Shown: positions 41,016 through 50,066, counted from the stretch's first letter. The stretch: DNA of 64,000 nucleotides from Rhodococcus sp. ABRD24 (GCF_004328705.1 NZ_CP035319.1:1-64000); one strand, 5' to 3'. Made by a program: numbers and translations. The notes: generated by a model from the letters alone, not told the origin.

Positions 41016-42277
41016 TCGCTACGACCCCGCAGGATCCGGTCCTGGTCGTCGGGATCGGCGCCGACGGTTGGGACGGACTCTCGGCTCGGGCGCAGGCGGC
41101 GATCGTCGGCGCCGAGGTGCTCATGGGATCGTCCCGGCAGCTGGATCTGATTCCCGCGTCCGGCGCGATCCGGGTGCCGTGGCCATCGCCGATGCTGCCG
41201 GCGTTGCCGGGTCTCCTCGACGAGCACCGCGACCAGCGAGTGTGCGTCCTGGCCAGCGGCGACCCAATGTTCTACGGCATCGGCGTCACCCTGGGCCGGG
41301 TGCTGGGGCCCAACCGGATCCGGGTGATCCCGCACCCTTCGTCGGTGTCGCTCGCGTGTGCCCGGTTGGGGTGGGCGCTGCATGAGACGCCCACCGTCAG
41401 CCTGGTGAATCGTCCCGTTGTGACGCTGGCGCCGGAGTTGCTCGACGGCGCCCGATTGCTGGTGCTCAGTAATGATCAGCACACCCCGGCGGCCGTCGCG
41501 AAACTGCTGTGTGGCAGAGGTTTCGGCCCTTCCCGGATGACCGTGCTCGAACAGCTCGGCGGACCGGCCGAAGCAGTGGCCGGTGGCATCGTGTCGGACT
41601 GGGATCGGCCCGCCGGAGACCCGCTCAATGTGATCGCGCTCGAGATCAGGGGCGCCGATGCCGCACGCCTGACCCGGATTCCGGGGCTACCCGATTCCGC
41701 GTTCCGCGGGGACGGGCAGATGACCAAACACGAGATGCGTGCGCTCACCCTCAGCGTCCTCGCTCCTGCGCCCGGGGAGTTGTTGTGGGACGTCGGCGGA
41801 GGGTCGGGGACCATCGGCATCGAGTGGATGCGCACCGACCCGCGTTGTCGCGCAGTCGCGTACGAGCGTGCGGACTCCCGGATCGCGCAGATCCGCGAAA
41901 ATGCTGCGGCACTCGGTGTTCCGGCGCTGCGGATTCGCGGGGAGGCGCCGAATGCGTTCGTCCACGAGACAGATTCCCCCGACGCGATCTTCGTCGGGGG
42001 CGGTGTCACACAGGACGGGATGCTGGACGCTTGCTGGCAACGGCTACGGCCCGGTGGACGGATGGTCGTCAACGTCGTCACCGCGGAATCGGAGTCGCTG
42101 GTGCTGCAGTGGCACGCGCGGCACGGAGGGGAGCTGCGCAAGTTCCAGATCTACCGCGGCGAATCGCTCGGCGGATTCACCGCCTGGCGCCCGCAGCTGC
42201 CCGTGGCGCAATGGTCGGTGGACAAGCCGCGCAGCTCGGAGGTCGAGCCTGACCACACCGAAAGGGAAACGACATGA
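41012..42277 (+). CDS. cobL: Precorrin-6B C5,15-methyltransferase (decarboxylating)
   Basis: CobL methylates C5 and C15 of the corrin ring and decarboxylates the C12 acetate. The 421-residue protein is a CbiE-CbiT fusion: the N-terminal tetrapyrrole methylase half (about 1-205) has CVLASGDPMFYGIG; the C-terminal half (about 215-400) has the SAM loop WDVGGGSGTIGIEWM. It is coupled at both ends by four-base overlaps, with the SDR before and cobM after. Confidence 0.96.
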   Translation: MIATTPQDPVLVVGIGADGWDGLSARAQAAIVGAEVLMGSSRQLDLIPASGAIRVPWPSPMLPALPGLLDEHRDQRVCVLASGDPMFYGIGVTLGRVLGPNRIRVIPHPSSVSLACARLGWALHETPTVSLVNRPVVTLAPELLDGARLLVLSNDQHTPAAVAKLLCGRGFGPSRMTVLEQLGGPAEAVAGGIVSDWDRPAGDPLNVIALEIRGADAARLTRIPGLPDSAFRGDGQMTKHEMRALTLSVLAPAPGELLWDVGGGSGTIGIEWMRTDPRCRAVAYERADSRIAQIRENAAALGVPALRIRGEAPNAFVHETDSPDAIFVGGGVTQDGMLDACWQRLRPGGRMVVNVVTAESESLVLQWHARHGGELRKFQIYRGESLGGFTAWRPQLPVAQWSVDKPRSSEVEPDHTERETT

Positions 42278-43023
42278 CAGTCCACTTCATCGGAGCCGGG
42301 CCGGGCGCCCCGGACCTGATCACACTGCGTGCCTCACGGATCATCGCCGAGAGCCCGATGTGCCTGTATGCGGGCAGTCTCGTGCCGGCCGAACTGCTCA
42401 CGCTGTGCCGCGACGACGCGGAACTGATAGACACCGCCCGCATGAGTCTCGACGAGATCGTCGAACAGATCATCGCCGCGGACGAGGCCGGGCTCGATGT
42501 GGCGCGACTGCACTCGGGAGACCCGTCGATCTACTCGGCAGTCGCCGAACAGGTACGACGTCTCGAAGCCGCCGGTGTGGCGTTCGACATCGTTCCCGGG
42601 GTTCCCGCCTTCACCGCCGCCGCCGCCGCGCTGGGACGTGAGTTGACGGTGCCGGGGGTCTCGCAGTCGATCATCCTCACGCGGGTATCGACGCTGTCGA
42701 CCGCGATGCCCGAGGGGGAGGACCTGAGGTCGCTTGGTCGCAGCGGCGCCACGATGGTCATCCATCTCGGCGCGCACCGGATCGAGCAGATTGTCGAGGA
42801 ACTCTCCGAGAACTACGGATCCGACTGTCCGGCAGCGGTGGTCGCGTTCGCGAGTCGGCCCGACGAGATCGTGCTGCGCGGCACCCTCGCCACGCTCGTG
42901 GAGCAGGTACATGCAGCCGGGGTGACGAAGACCGCCGTCGTGATCGTTGGCCGGGTCCTGGCGGCCGCCGGTTTCCCGGACAGCTACCTGTATTCGGCTA
43001 CCCGGTCCCGCACCACTCACTGA
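42274..43023 (+). CDS. cobM: Precorrin-4 C11-methyltransferase
   Basis: CobM adds a methyl group at C11 in the aerobic corrin pathway. The 249-residue protein begins with VHFIGAGPGAPDLITLRA and has the SAM-binding LHSGDPSIYSAVAEQ and a later PEGEDL loop. It overlaps cobL by four bases and cobK by one base. Confidence 0.96.
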   Translation: MTVHFIGAGPGAPDLITLRASRIIAESPMCLYAGSLVPAELLTLCRDDAELIDTARMSLDEIVEQIIAADEAGLDVARLHSGDPSIYSAVAEQVRRLEAAGVAFDIVPGVPAFTAAAAALGRELTVPGVSQSIILTRVSTLSTAMPEGEDLRSLGRSGATMVIHLGAHRIEQIVEELSENYGSDCPAAVVAFASRPDEIVLRGTLATLVEQVHAAGVTKTAVVIVGRVLAAAGFPDSYLYSATRSRTTH

Positions 43024-43766
43024 TGCGCAGGATCCTCGTCCTCGGCGGCACCCGGGAGGCACGCGATCTCGCAGTGCGGCTCGAGGAGGATCCGTCGGTG
43101 ACAGTGATCTCGTCGCTCGCCGGACGGGTCCGAGAACCGGCCCTGCCGGTGGGGGAGGTTCGGATCGGCGGCTTCGGTGGTGTCGAGGGACTCGCGGACT
43201 GGCTGAGCGTCAACGCCATCGACGCCGTCGTGGACGCTACCCATCCGTACGCGGCCCGGATCACGGCGAACGCTGCACTGGCGTGCGCCCGCCTGAGGGT
43301 GCCGCTGCTGGTGCTGCGTCGGGCGGGATGGGAGGCGGCTACGGGGGACCGCTGGCACGAGGTCGCCGATCTGGCGGCCGCGGCGCGTCTCGTGGCCGCG
43401 CTGGGGGAGCGGGTGTTCCTGACGATCGGCCGGCAGGGCGTCGATGCCTTCGCCGACTGTTCCGGGTGGTTCCTGATCCGGGCGATCGACCCGCCCGAGG
43501 TGGTGGCGCCCTCACGGTCGCAGTTGCTGCTCGAGCGGGGGCCGTTCAGTGTCGAGGACGAGGTCGCGCTGATGCGGGAGCATCGGATAGACGTACTGGT
43601 GACCAAGAACAGCGGGGGAATGCTCACGTCCGCCAAGCTCGAGGCCGCCCGCCGGTTGCGGATTCCGGTGGTCCTGGTGGCGCGGCCGCCGATTCCGTCG
43701 GGGGTGTTGTCGGTGTCGAGTCTCGATGCGGCCGTTCGGTGGGCATTGGCACCCGAGCTTCCGTAG
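43023..43766 (+). CDS. cobK: Precorrin-6A reductase
   Basis: CobK reduces the precorrin-6A macrocycle with NADPH. The 247-residue protein shows ILVLGGTREARDLA at the N-terminus, VVDATHPYAARITANA in the middle and LVTKNSGG near the C-terminus, all CobK/CbiJ hallmarks. It ends the cobL-cobM-cobK operon; cobG, cobH, cobIJ and cobN lie 7 kb to the right. Confidence 0.95.
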   Translation: MRRILVLGGTREARDLAVRLEEDPSVTVISSLAGRVREPALPVGEVRIGGFGGVEGLADWLSVNAIDAVVDATHPYAARITANAALACARLRVPLLVLRRAGWEAATGDRWHEVADLAAAARLVAALGERVFLTIGRQGVDAFADCSGWFLIRAIDPPEVVAPSRSQLLLERGPFSVEDEVALMREHRIDVLVTKNSGGMLTSAKLEAARRLRIPVVLVARPPIPSGVLSVSSLDAAVRWALAPELP

Positions 43767-44069
43767 TCATGATTTCTCGATCTGTCATCAGGTCACTCAT
43801 GCCATGGGAGTTCGTACGAGACGGAATATATGGAAATTCGGAAAGAGTCGCCGATTCTGGTCAGTAGAACCGGACACGGCGATCTCACGGATAGCTCACA
43901 CAACTCCGACCAGGAGGAGAGCGGCGGTTTCAGAAGTCGGTTCGGCTCCTGGCGGCCGCCGGGAGTGGGGCAGTGACCGCCCAACTTCGGGCGCACCGGG
44001 AGTCGGGGCCGACCATTGGAGGCCGAAAGGCACTAGCAGGCCCGACAGCGAAGTTGGCATCGTCGAGAG
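43767..44069. other. 303-base intergenic region before the ABC transporter
   Basis: I see no gene. The left half is AT-richer than its surroundings (for example GAATATATGGAAATTCGG near 43825) and probably holds the promoter for the ABC transporter genes. No clear operator or hairpin was found; a plus-strand open frame across it has no coding character. Confidence 0.5.
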
Positions 44070-44978
44070 ATGGCCTCTGCTGTCGATGTGGTGGTGCGCA
44101 CCGAGAATCTGACGAAGACTTACGGTCGGCTGACCGCGCTTTCCGGGGTCGACCTGTGTATCGAGCGCGGCGAGGTGTTCGGGTACCTAGGCCCCAATGG
44201 CGCCGGAAAATCCACCACGTTGCGGTTGCTGATGGGGATGCTACGACCTACGGCGGGGACCGCAGAACTGTTCGGATCAGACGCGTGGGCGTCGTCCGCG
44301 GCTCTTCGTCGACGGGTCGGCTACGTTCCCGGCGAGTTTGCCCTGTATCCACGCATGACTGGGCGCCAGCACATCCATTATCTGCAGAATCTGCGGCGGG
44401 ACCGGGACGTTCAGTACGCCGGCGCCGTGGCCGCCCGACTCGATCTGGAACTCGGTAAGTCGGTAGGCGCCCTCTCCAAGGGAAACCGGCAGAAGCTCGC
44501 TCTGGTGCTTGCGTTGATGACGCGGCCCGAGTTGCTGATCCTCGACGAGCCGACCGGCGGGTTGGATCCGCTCGTGCAAATCGAGTTCCACGCCATCCTG
44601 CGCGAGCACACCGCCGCAGGAGGGACGGTGTTGCTGTCATCCCACGTCTTGAGCGAGGTGCAGCGCATCGCGGACCGCGTCGGGGTCTTACGCGAGGGCC
44701 GTCTGGTGGCCGTCGAGAGACTCCAGGACCTGCAGGCGAAATCGCTGCACCATGTCGTCGCCGAGTTCTCGGATCCACTCGATGCCGAAGAATTCAGGTA
44801 CGTCGCGGGGGTGCGCGACCTCGTGGTCGACGGCGCCACCCTCCGGTGCAGTGCACCGGAGTCTGCGCTGGACGCACTCGTCAAGCGCGTAGCACGGCAT
44901 ACCCTCATCGACTTCGAATGCGCTGAGGCGAGTCTCGACGAGACCTTCATCGCGCTGTACGGATCGGGGGATCGGTGA
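44070..44978 (+). CDS. ABC transporter ATP-binding protein
   Basis: The 302-residue ATPase is of the ABC-2/DrrA type: Walker A GPNGAGKST, a variant signature ALSKGNRQK in place of LSGGQ, Walker B LLILDEPTGGLDPL, and a C-terminal extension of about 80 residues. It pairs with the permease that follows with a four-base overlap. Export of a drug, lipid or peptide is usual for the type; the cargo is unknown. Confidence 0.9.
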   Translation: MASAVDVVVRTENLTKTYGRLTALSGVDLCIERGEVFGYLGPNGAGKSTTLRLLMGMLRPTAGTAELFGSDAWASSAALRRRVGYVPGEFALYPRMTGRQHIHYLQNLRRDRDVQYAGAVAARLDLELGKSVGALSKGNRQKLALVLALMTRPELLILDEPTGGLDPLVQIEFHAILREHTAAGGTVLLSSHVLSEVQRIADRVGVLREGRLVAVERLQDLQAKSLHHVVAEFSDPLDAEEFRYVAGVRDLVVDGATLRCSAPESALDALVKRVARHTLIDFECAEASLDETFIALYGSGDR

Positions 44979-45808
44979 TGCCGGACATCGGGTTCAGCCG
45001 GGCGGTGTCCACCCGTACCGTCTTCACCAAGTCACTGTGGGATCAGCGTCGATCACTGCCCGCCTGGGCGGTGGGGCTGGTGCTGCTTGTCGCCATGTAT
45101 GTCGCGATCTGGCCGAGTGTGCGAGACCAACCGTCGATCAGTGACTTCGTCGAACAGATGCCGAAAGCGATGCGGGCGCTGTTTGCGATGTCCGGTGCGG
45201 ACATGTCGACTCCGGTCGGTTACGTGCAGGTGGAACTGCTGTCGTTCATGGGTCCACTCTTGCTGCTCCTGTACGCGATCGCTACTGGTGCCGCGGCAGT
45301 CGCGGGCGAGGAGGAGCACCGCACCCTGGACCTGCTGCTGTCCAGCCCGATCGGCCGCAGCCGGATTTTCCTGGAGAAGTTCGCCGCGATGGCGGTGGGG
45401 ATTGCCCTGCTCGGGGCGGTGACCGGGGTTGCTCTGGTCGCCGAGGGTGGACTGGTCGGCATGAACCTGCCTGCCGGCAATGTCGCTGGGACGATGGTGC
45501 ATCTGTCGTTGCTCGCGCTCGTGTACGGCACGCTCGCGGCCACCCTCGGCGCGCTGACCGGGCACACCGTGATCAGCCGTGCCGTGCCCGCCGTCGCCGC
45601 TGTGCTCGCGTACGTCGTCAATGGGCTCGGCCCGATCGTGTCCTGGCTCGAGCCTTGGCAGAAGTTCTCGCCGTTCTATCAGTACGCCGGACACGATCCG
45701 CTCCGCAACGGACTGTCAGCTCCCGCTGTCCTCGTTTCCCTGGGTACGGTCGCAGTTCTCGTCGCTATCGCACTCCCGGGGTTCCGCCGTCGCGACGTAG
45801 CGGGGTAG
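44975..45808 (+). CDS. ABC-2 type permease
   Basis: The 277-residue protein has about six hydrophobic helices and the ABC-2 feature EEEHRTLDLLLSSPIGRSRIFLEKF between the second and third. It is the membrane partner of the preceding ATPase, overlapping it by four bases. Nothing in the sequence reveals the substrate. Confidence 0.9.
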   Translation: MMPDIGFSRAVSTRTVFTKSLWDQRRSLPAWAVGLVLLVAMYVAIWPSVRDQPSISDFVEQMPKAMRALFAMSGADMSTPVGYVQVELLSFMGPLLLLLYAIATGAAAVAGEEEHRTLDLLLSSPIGRSRIFLEKFAAMAVGIALLGAVTGVALVAEGGLVGMNLPAGNVAGTMVHLSLLALVYGTLAATLGALTGHTVISRAVPAVAAVLAYVVNGLGPIVSWLEPWQKFSPFYQYAGHDPLRNGLSAPAVLVSLGTVAVLVAIALPGFRRRDVAG

Positions 45809-45933
45809 CGACGGCCGATCGCGGGGGTCTGCCGGCTCACCGCAGGTGAATTGCCCGAACACCGCCTGGGCCACACTGCGCAGCCCGGCCCCGGAAGCAA
45901 CGCTGGCCGGCCTATCGGGTTCATACTGAGTCG

Positions 45934-46623
45934 GTGGACACCGTGCGGCGGTTCCAGTTGTCGCAGATTCCGGCTGCCTCGTGGGCGTACGTCCGTCGTG
46001 CCCCCGGAACCTTCGTGTGGCTCGCAATCCTGTTCGTGACGACGATGGTGATGCACCGCCTGTCGCCGGATGCCCTGAACCACGTTCTCGGAAACCGCTC
46101 GACCAACCTGCACCAGCTGCAAGAGGACCCGATTCGTGTCCTCATCACCAGTGCACTCTGGCTCGCCGGCGGGGGCTGGCTCGGGTATTTTGTGCTGTTC
46201 AACCTCTTCCACGTCCCCGCGGAACGGTGGTTGGGAACCTGGCGGTGGCTGTCGGTCGCGGCCATCGCACACGTCGGTGCCACCTACCTCAGCGAAGGCG
46301 TGCTCTATCTGGCCATCCGTCACGGACAGGCACCGGAATCTGCGGTGAACACCCTCGACGTCGGTGTCAGCTATGCGCTGGCCGGCGTGACGGCGGTGCT
46401 GACCTACCGGATCTCGTCGCCGTGGCGGTTCCTCTACGTGATCGGCGTGCTGCTGGTCTACGGTTTGCCGCTCCTCGGCACGCTGACGTTCACCGCGATC
46501 GGGCACTTCAGCGCTGTACTCATCGGTTTGGCGTGCTATCCGATCGCGCGATCGCGACCCGGCAGGTGGGATCCGGGTGAATGGGTGCGCTCGATCCGCG
46601 CGCGAGTCGTAGCCCACCGGTAG
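45934..46623 (+). CDS. Rhomboid-like membrane protein
   Basis: The 229-residue protein has about six membrane segments and a rhomboid-like dyad: a serine in GVSYALAG and a histidine in AIGHFSAVLIG two helices later, with HVGATYLSEG between. This fits a candidate intramembrane serine protease, but the GxSx site is divergent and activity is uncertain. The GTG at 45934 follows CATACT by six bases. Confidence 0.72.
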   Translation: MDTVRRFQLSQIPAASWAYVRRAPGTFVWLAILFVTTMVMHRLSPDALNHVLGNRSTNLHQLQEDPIRVLITSALWLAGGGWLGYFVLFNLFHVPAERWLGTWRWLSVAAIAHVGATYLSEGVLYLAIRHGQAPESAVNTLDVGVSYALAGVTAVLTYRISSPWRFLYVIGVLLVYGLPLLGTLTFTAIGHFSAVLIGLACYPIARSRPGRWDPGEWVRSIRARVVAHR

Positions 46624-46626
46624 CGT
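46621..46626 (+). promoter_or_regulatory. -10 box of the DUF4287 gene (leaderless start)
   Basis: TAGCGT is followed by seven bases and the ATG at 46634. Its first three bases are the stop codon of the rhomboid-like gene. Confidence 0.55.
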
Positions 46627-46633
46627 GCGGTCC

Positions 46634-46846
46634 ATGGCTGAACCGGTGAAGGGCCCCGCATCCTACTTTCCGTCGATCGAGAAGAAGTACGGCAAACCGA
46701 TCAGTGAGTGGAAGGATCTCATTCGCGGCTCCGACCTCACCAAGCACATGGAGATCGTCAACTGGCTCGAGTCCACGCACGGACTCGGCCGTGGGCACGC
46801 CAATGCGCTTGTCGCGCACACCTTGCGGGAGGACGCCGCCAGTTGA
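46634..46846 (+). CDS. DUF4287-domain protein
   Basis: The 70-residue protein is a complete DUF4287 domain: KGPASYFPSIEKKYGKPISEW, then HMEIVNWLESTHGLGRGHANALV. Members are small helical proteins of unknown function, some fused to DUF5655 domains. It sits 10 bases after the rhomboid-like gene, with its own probable promoter, and converges with the hydroxylase gene. Confidence 0.85.
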   Translation: MAEPVKGPASYFPSIEKKYGKPISEWKDLIRGSDLTKHMEIVNWLESTHGLGRGHANALVAHTLREDAAS

Positions 46847-46858
46847 TCTTCGATGGTC

Positions 46859-47542
46859 CTACCTGCTCGAGTTGTCCAGCCCGTGTAGGTGCTTGGCGGT
46901 GGGGGATTTCTCGACGGTGTCGGGGTCGGGTTCGGTGCCGAGCAGGCGGTCGGCGGTGCCGGACGTGGTGACCGTGAACCAGTAGTGCTCGTTGCGGTAG
47001 TGGTGGTTACGGTGGTGCCGCCACGTCGCCTGGTAGAGAACAGTCCTCGGCTTGTAGTCGGTGTGGATGAGGAAGTGGGTCCACTCGTAGCCGAGACCGA
47101 GAGCGGTGATCGTCACCAGGAACGTCAGGCCCCATTCGATTCGTGGGGCGACGAACACCGTGATCGTCAGGAGTAGCGGCGTGAGCCACAGGAACACCGG
47201 TGCGGGAATGAAGTCCAGTGGAATGTCCCGAGGATCGCTGTGATGTGCGCGGTGTTTGCGGGCCAGCAACGGGTCGACTGTCAGCCCGGCCAGGCGTCGT
47301 GGGCGCCAGTGCAGGACGAAGACGTGTATCACCCACTCCAGTACTGGGAACAGGGCGAGCATCACCAGCGGGACGAGTGCATCGGCCCAGCTCCAGCTGC
47401 CGATGGTAATGCGTGCGGCCAGCGCACCGAGGAACATGACACCGATGAACCACGGACTCGGATGCCGGGCGAACTCGCGGAATGCACTGCCGAGCGTGAC
47501 ATCGCGTCCGAACGCCGGGGAGTTCAGTCGTGTCGTGGTCAT
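46859..47542 (-). CDS. Fatty acid hydroxylase / sterol desaturase family protein
   Basis: The 227-residue membrane enzyme carries the histidine clusters of the di-iron family: HVFVLH, HRAHHSDP, HFLIHTDY and HHRNHHYRNEHYW, with about four membrane helices between. It could hydroxylate or desaturate a lipid or carotenoid; the substrate is unknown. Its ATG overlaps the GntR-gene stop by four bases, so regulator and enzyme are coupled. Confidence 0.9.
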   Translation of the reverse strand: MTTTRLNSPAFGRDVTLGSAFREFARHPSPWFIGVMFLGALAARITIGSWSWADALVPLVMLALFPVLEWVIHVFVLHWRPRRLAGLTVDPLLARKHRAHHSDPRDIPLDFIPAPVFLWLTPLLLTITVFVAPRIEWGLTFLVTITALGLGYEWTHFLIHTDYKPRTVLYQATWRHHRNHHYRNEHYWFTVTTSGTADRLLGTEPDPDTVEKSPTAKHLHGLDNSSR

Positions 47543-48273
47543 GCGTCCTCCCTGTCATGGTCGCGGGCCGAGTCGAGGGCCGCACAGAGCAGGGTCGTCG
47601 CGGGTTCGAGTAGAGCGTGGGCTGCCTCGAAGGCCGCGTGGGAGTCTCGCTCGCGGATGGCGCCGACGATCGAGCGATAGCGGTCCACCTCGCTGACCTC
47701 TGCCTCCATCACCACCGCGAGCGCGTCGAGCATCGGCTCGTACGCCACGCGCAGAGTGTTGAACATCAGTCTGAACGTAATGGAATCCGCGCCGTCGACG
47801 ACCAGATCCCAGAAGTCCAGGGCTCGCCGCTGACGCTGCACCGGATCGGCATCGGTCTCGAGCGCGTCGAGGACCGCGTCGAGGGCGTCGGCGCAGTCGC
47901 CGGGCGCGCGCTCAGCGGCCAGTTCGGCAACTTTGGGGCCGTTCCACAGCCGTGCCTCGAGAATGCTGCGGGCCACCGCAAGATCGATCTCGCCTTCCCG
48001 GACCAGCAGTTTTGGCAGCAAGTCCAGCCCGGCCCGCCGCCGCAGATCGTTGACGACCGTAGCCCCGCCCTGCCGGACGTCGACCAGGCCCAGTGCGGAA
48101 ATCCGGTTGAGTGCCTCGCGGACAGCGGGCCGGGACACGCCCAGCGTCTCCGCCATTCGTCGCTCGCTGAGTAGCTCCTGACCCGGCGCGAGACGGCCCC
48201 CGACGACCCCGTCGAGCAGTTGGTCGAACACGTCGTCAGGAATCGACCTGCGCCGGACAGGTGTGAGATCCAT
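47539..48273 (-). CDS. GntR-family regulator (FadR/FCD subfamily)
   Basis: The 244-residue regulator has an N-terminal winged helix (LAPGQELLSERRMAETLGVSRPAVREAL) and a C-terminal all-helical FCD ligand domain (about 85-230) with metal-ligand-type residues. It probably controls the coupled hydroxylase gene, in response to an acid or acyl ligand. ATG at 48273 lies seven bases after TAGCGT, so it has its own promoter despite following the TetR gene by 40 bases. Confidence 0.9.
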   Translation of the reverse strand: MDLTPVRRRSIPDDVFDQLLDGVVGGRLAPGQELLSERRMAETLGVSRPAVREALNRISALGLVDVRQGGATVVNDLRRRAGLDLLPKLLVREGEIDLAVARSILEARLWNGPKVAELAAERAPGDCADALDAVLDALETDADPVQRQRRALDFWDLVVDGADSITFRLMFNTLRVAYEPMLDALAVVMEAEVSEVDRYRSIVGAIRERDSHAAFEAAHALLEPATTLLCAALDSARDHDREDA

Positions 48274-48280
48274 GTCACCG

Positions 48281-48286
48281 ACGCTA
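48281..48286 (-). promoter_or_regulatory. -10 box of the GntR gene (leaderless start)
   Basis: TAGCGT on the minus strand is followed by seven bases and the ATG at 48273. Confidence 0.55.
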
Positions 48287-48313
48287 TGCGCCGGACCTCA
48301 GGTGGTCAAGTGG

Positions 48314-48916
48314 TCAGACCAGTTTTGCTGCCTGGCCGTGTGCGAGGTGATACCCCAATAGCAGCTTGAGTTGGGAGTGTGCGTCGGTGAAGGGTTCGCT
48401 CGATTTGAGGGCGCGACTCTGGACGATTGCCCCCTCGATGACCGACAGGAGCACTCCCGCGAGCGAGCGCGCAGTCGAGTTGTCGAGCCCGGTCAGAACC
48501 AGGCCGTCGGAGAGCAGTGTCGTCCACTCGGTGAACGCCTGACCGGCGGCGGATTGGACCGCCGGATCGAGCTCGTCCAACGCTGCCGCCATAATGAACG
48601 AGCCCAGCCGATAGTCGCTGGATTCGAGCGGACGACGCCAGAATGCAAGCAGTTCGTCCAGCCATTGATCGGTCGACGCCGTGGTCGGCAGCTGTTCGGC
48701 CATCACGCTCAGATGCGAACCGACTACCCTCGACACGATCCGGGTGGCTGTCTCCACGACCTCACTCTTACCGGCCGGGAAGTGCTGATACAGCGAATTC
48801 CGCGAGGTATTGCTGCGTTTGAGCAATTCCGCCAGTCCGGCACCGTGCACCCCGAACTCCTGCACCATCGCAATGGTGCTCGCGAGGAGCCGAGCGCGCG
48901 GGCGTGCTGTGGTCAT
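48314..48916 (-). CDS. TetR-family regulator
   Basis: The 200-residue regulator has an N-terminal TetR DNA-binding domain (LLASTIAMVQEFGVHGAGLAELLKRSNTSRNSLYQHFPAGK) and a C-terminal LmrA/YxaF-type ligand domain. It is divergent from the FabH-like gene, and two 16-bp palindromic sites lie between them, so it probably represses itself and that gene. An AAAGAGG site precedes the ATG. Confidence 0.92.
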   Translation of the reverse strand: MTTARPRARLLASTIAMVQEFGVHGAGLAELLKRSNTSRNSLYQHFPAGKSEVVETATRIVSRVVGSHLSVMAEQLPTTASTDQWLDELLAFWRRPLESSDYRLGSFIMAAALDELDPAVQSAAGQAFTEWTTLLSDGLVLTGLDNSTARSLAGVLLSVIEGAIVQSRALKSSEPFTDAHSQLKLLLGYHLAHGQAAKLV

Positions 48917-48937
48917 GCGAACCTCTTTCGGGTTGTG

Positions 48938-48953
48938 TGGACCGATCGGTTCA
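48938..48953. promoter_or_regulatory. TetR operator 1
   Basis: TGGACCGATCGGTTCA is an almost perfect palindrome 22 bases upstream of the TetR start. It repeats with one changed base at 48972, 34 bases away, about three helical turns. Confidence 0.75.
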
Positions 48954-48971
48954 TGTTAGATCTGAGTCATG

Positions 48972-48987
48972 TGGACTGATCGGTTCA
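48972..48987. promoter_or_regulatory. TetR operator 2
   Basis: TGGACTGATCGGTTCA lies immediately before the GGAGAGG ribosome-binding site of the FabH-like gene, in a position to block its transcription. Confidence 0.75.
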
Positions 48988-49002
48988 CATGGAGAGGATG
49001 CT

Positions 49003-50031
49003 GTGCCCGCCCCCATTGCCACTGCAAATCCGGTCGCTCATGCGGCCCTTCTAGGTCTCGGCGTGTACCGGCCCCGACGTGTAGTCCCCAATTCTGAGAT
49101 CGTCGACCGGATCGACTCCACCGACAAGTGGATCCGGACCCGGTCAGGCATTACCGCCCGTGGTTGGGCCGAGCCGGACGAGACCATCGTCTCGATGAGC
49201 GTGGCCGCCGCCCGCGACGCGCTCGCCGCCGCGGGTCTGATAGCCGAGCAGATAGACGCGGTCGTGCTGGCTACCTCGTCGCAGATGGTGCTGGGGCCGT
49301 CGGCTGGCGCGGTGGTGGCGACTGAACTCGGTATGCACGACACCGCCGCCTACGACATCTCCGCCGGATGCGCCGGTTTCTGCTACGCGCTCGGCAACGC
49401 CGCGAGCCTCGTGCGCGCCGGGCAGGCGCGACACGTCCTGGTGATCGGTGTGGAACGGCTGTCCGACCTTCTCGACACCTCCGACCGCACGTGCGCGTTC
49501 ATCTTCGCCGACGGTGCCGGTGCGGTCGTGGTGGGCCCGTCCGATGTCGAGGGCATCGGCCCGGTCGCGTGGGGCTCGGATGGGAGTCAGACCGCGGCGA
49601 TCAAGCAGGACAAGGACTTCACCCAGTACTTCGCGGAGGTGGCGGAGAAGGGTGCCGAGGCGGAGCGTCCGTATATCCGGATGAACGGTCAGGCTGTGTT
49701 CCGGTGGGCGGTGACGTTCCTGGAGAAGGCGTGTCGTACCGCGTTGGACAAGGCCGGAGTCACCGCCGACGACCTCGACGCCTTCGTGCCGCACCAGGCC
49801 AACAGCCGCATCACCGACGCGCTGATCCGGACCCTGGGACTGCCCGATACCGTCGCCGTTGCCCGCGACATCGCCGAGACCGGCAACACCAGCGCGGCGT
49901 CGATCCCGATGGCGATGGAACAGCTCCTCCGTTCCGGCCAGGCTCACCCGGGCGACACGGCTCTGCTGCTCGGCTTCGGGGCCGGGCTGGCCTACGCCGG
50001 GCAGGTCGTCCAGCTACCCCCGATCGGGTAG
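49003..50031 (+). CDS. Beta-ketoacyl-ACP synthase III (FabH-like)
   Basis: The 342-residue thiolase-fold enzyme has the KAS III triad: Cys123 in ISAGCAGF, the histidine of PHQANSRI, and the asparagine of ETGNTSAAS. It condenses an acyl-CoA with malonyl-ACP to start a chain. Its isolated position under a TetR regulator, away from the main fatty-acid genes, suggests a special acyl or polyketide starter reaction. GTG at 49003 has GGAGAGG upstream. Confidence 0.92.
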   Translation: MPAPIATANPVAHAALLGLGVYRPRRVVPNSEIVDRIDSTDKWIRTRSGITARGWAEPDETIVSMSVAAARDALAAAGLIAEQIDAVVLATSSQMVLGPSAGAVVATELGMHDTAAYDISAGCAGFCYALGNAASLVRAGQARHVLVIGVERLSDLLDTSDRTCAFIFADGAGAVVVGPSDVEGIGPVAWGSDGSQTAAIKQDKDFTQYFAEVAEKGAEAERPYIRMNGQAVFRWAVTFLEKACRTALDKAGVTADDLDAFVPHQANSRITDALIRTLGLPDTVAVARDIAETGNTSAASIPMAMEQLLRSGQAHPGDTALLLGFGAGLAYAGQVVQLPPIG

Positions 50032-50066
50032 ATCCGGGGCGCCGGGCGGCCACTGCGAAGGATTGC

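Noticed and set aside
43726..44112. 128-codon plus-strand frame between cobK and the ABC transporter
   Set aside because: It overlaps both neighbours, has no ribosome-binding site and has random codon use.
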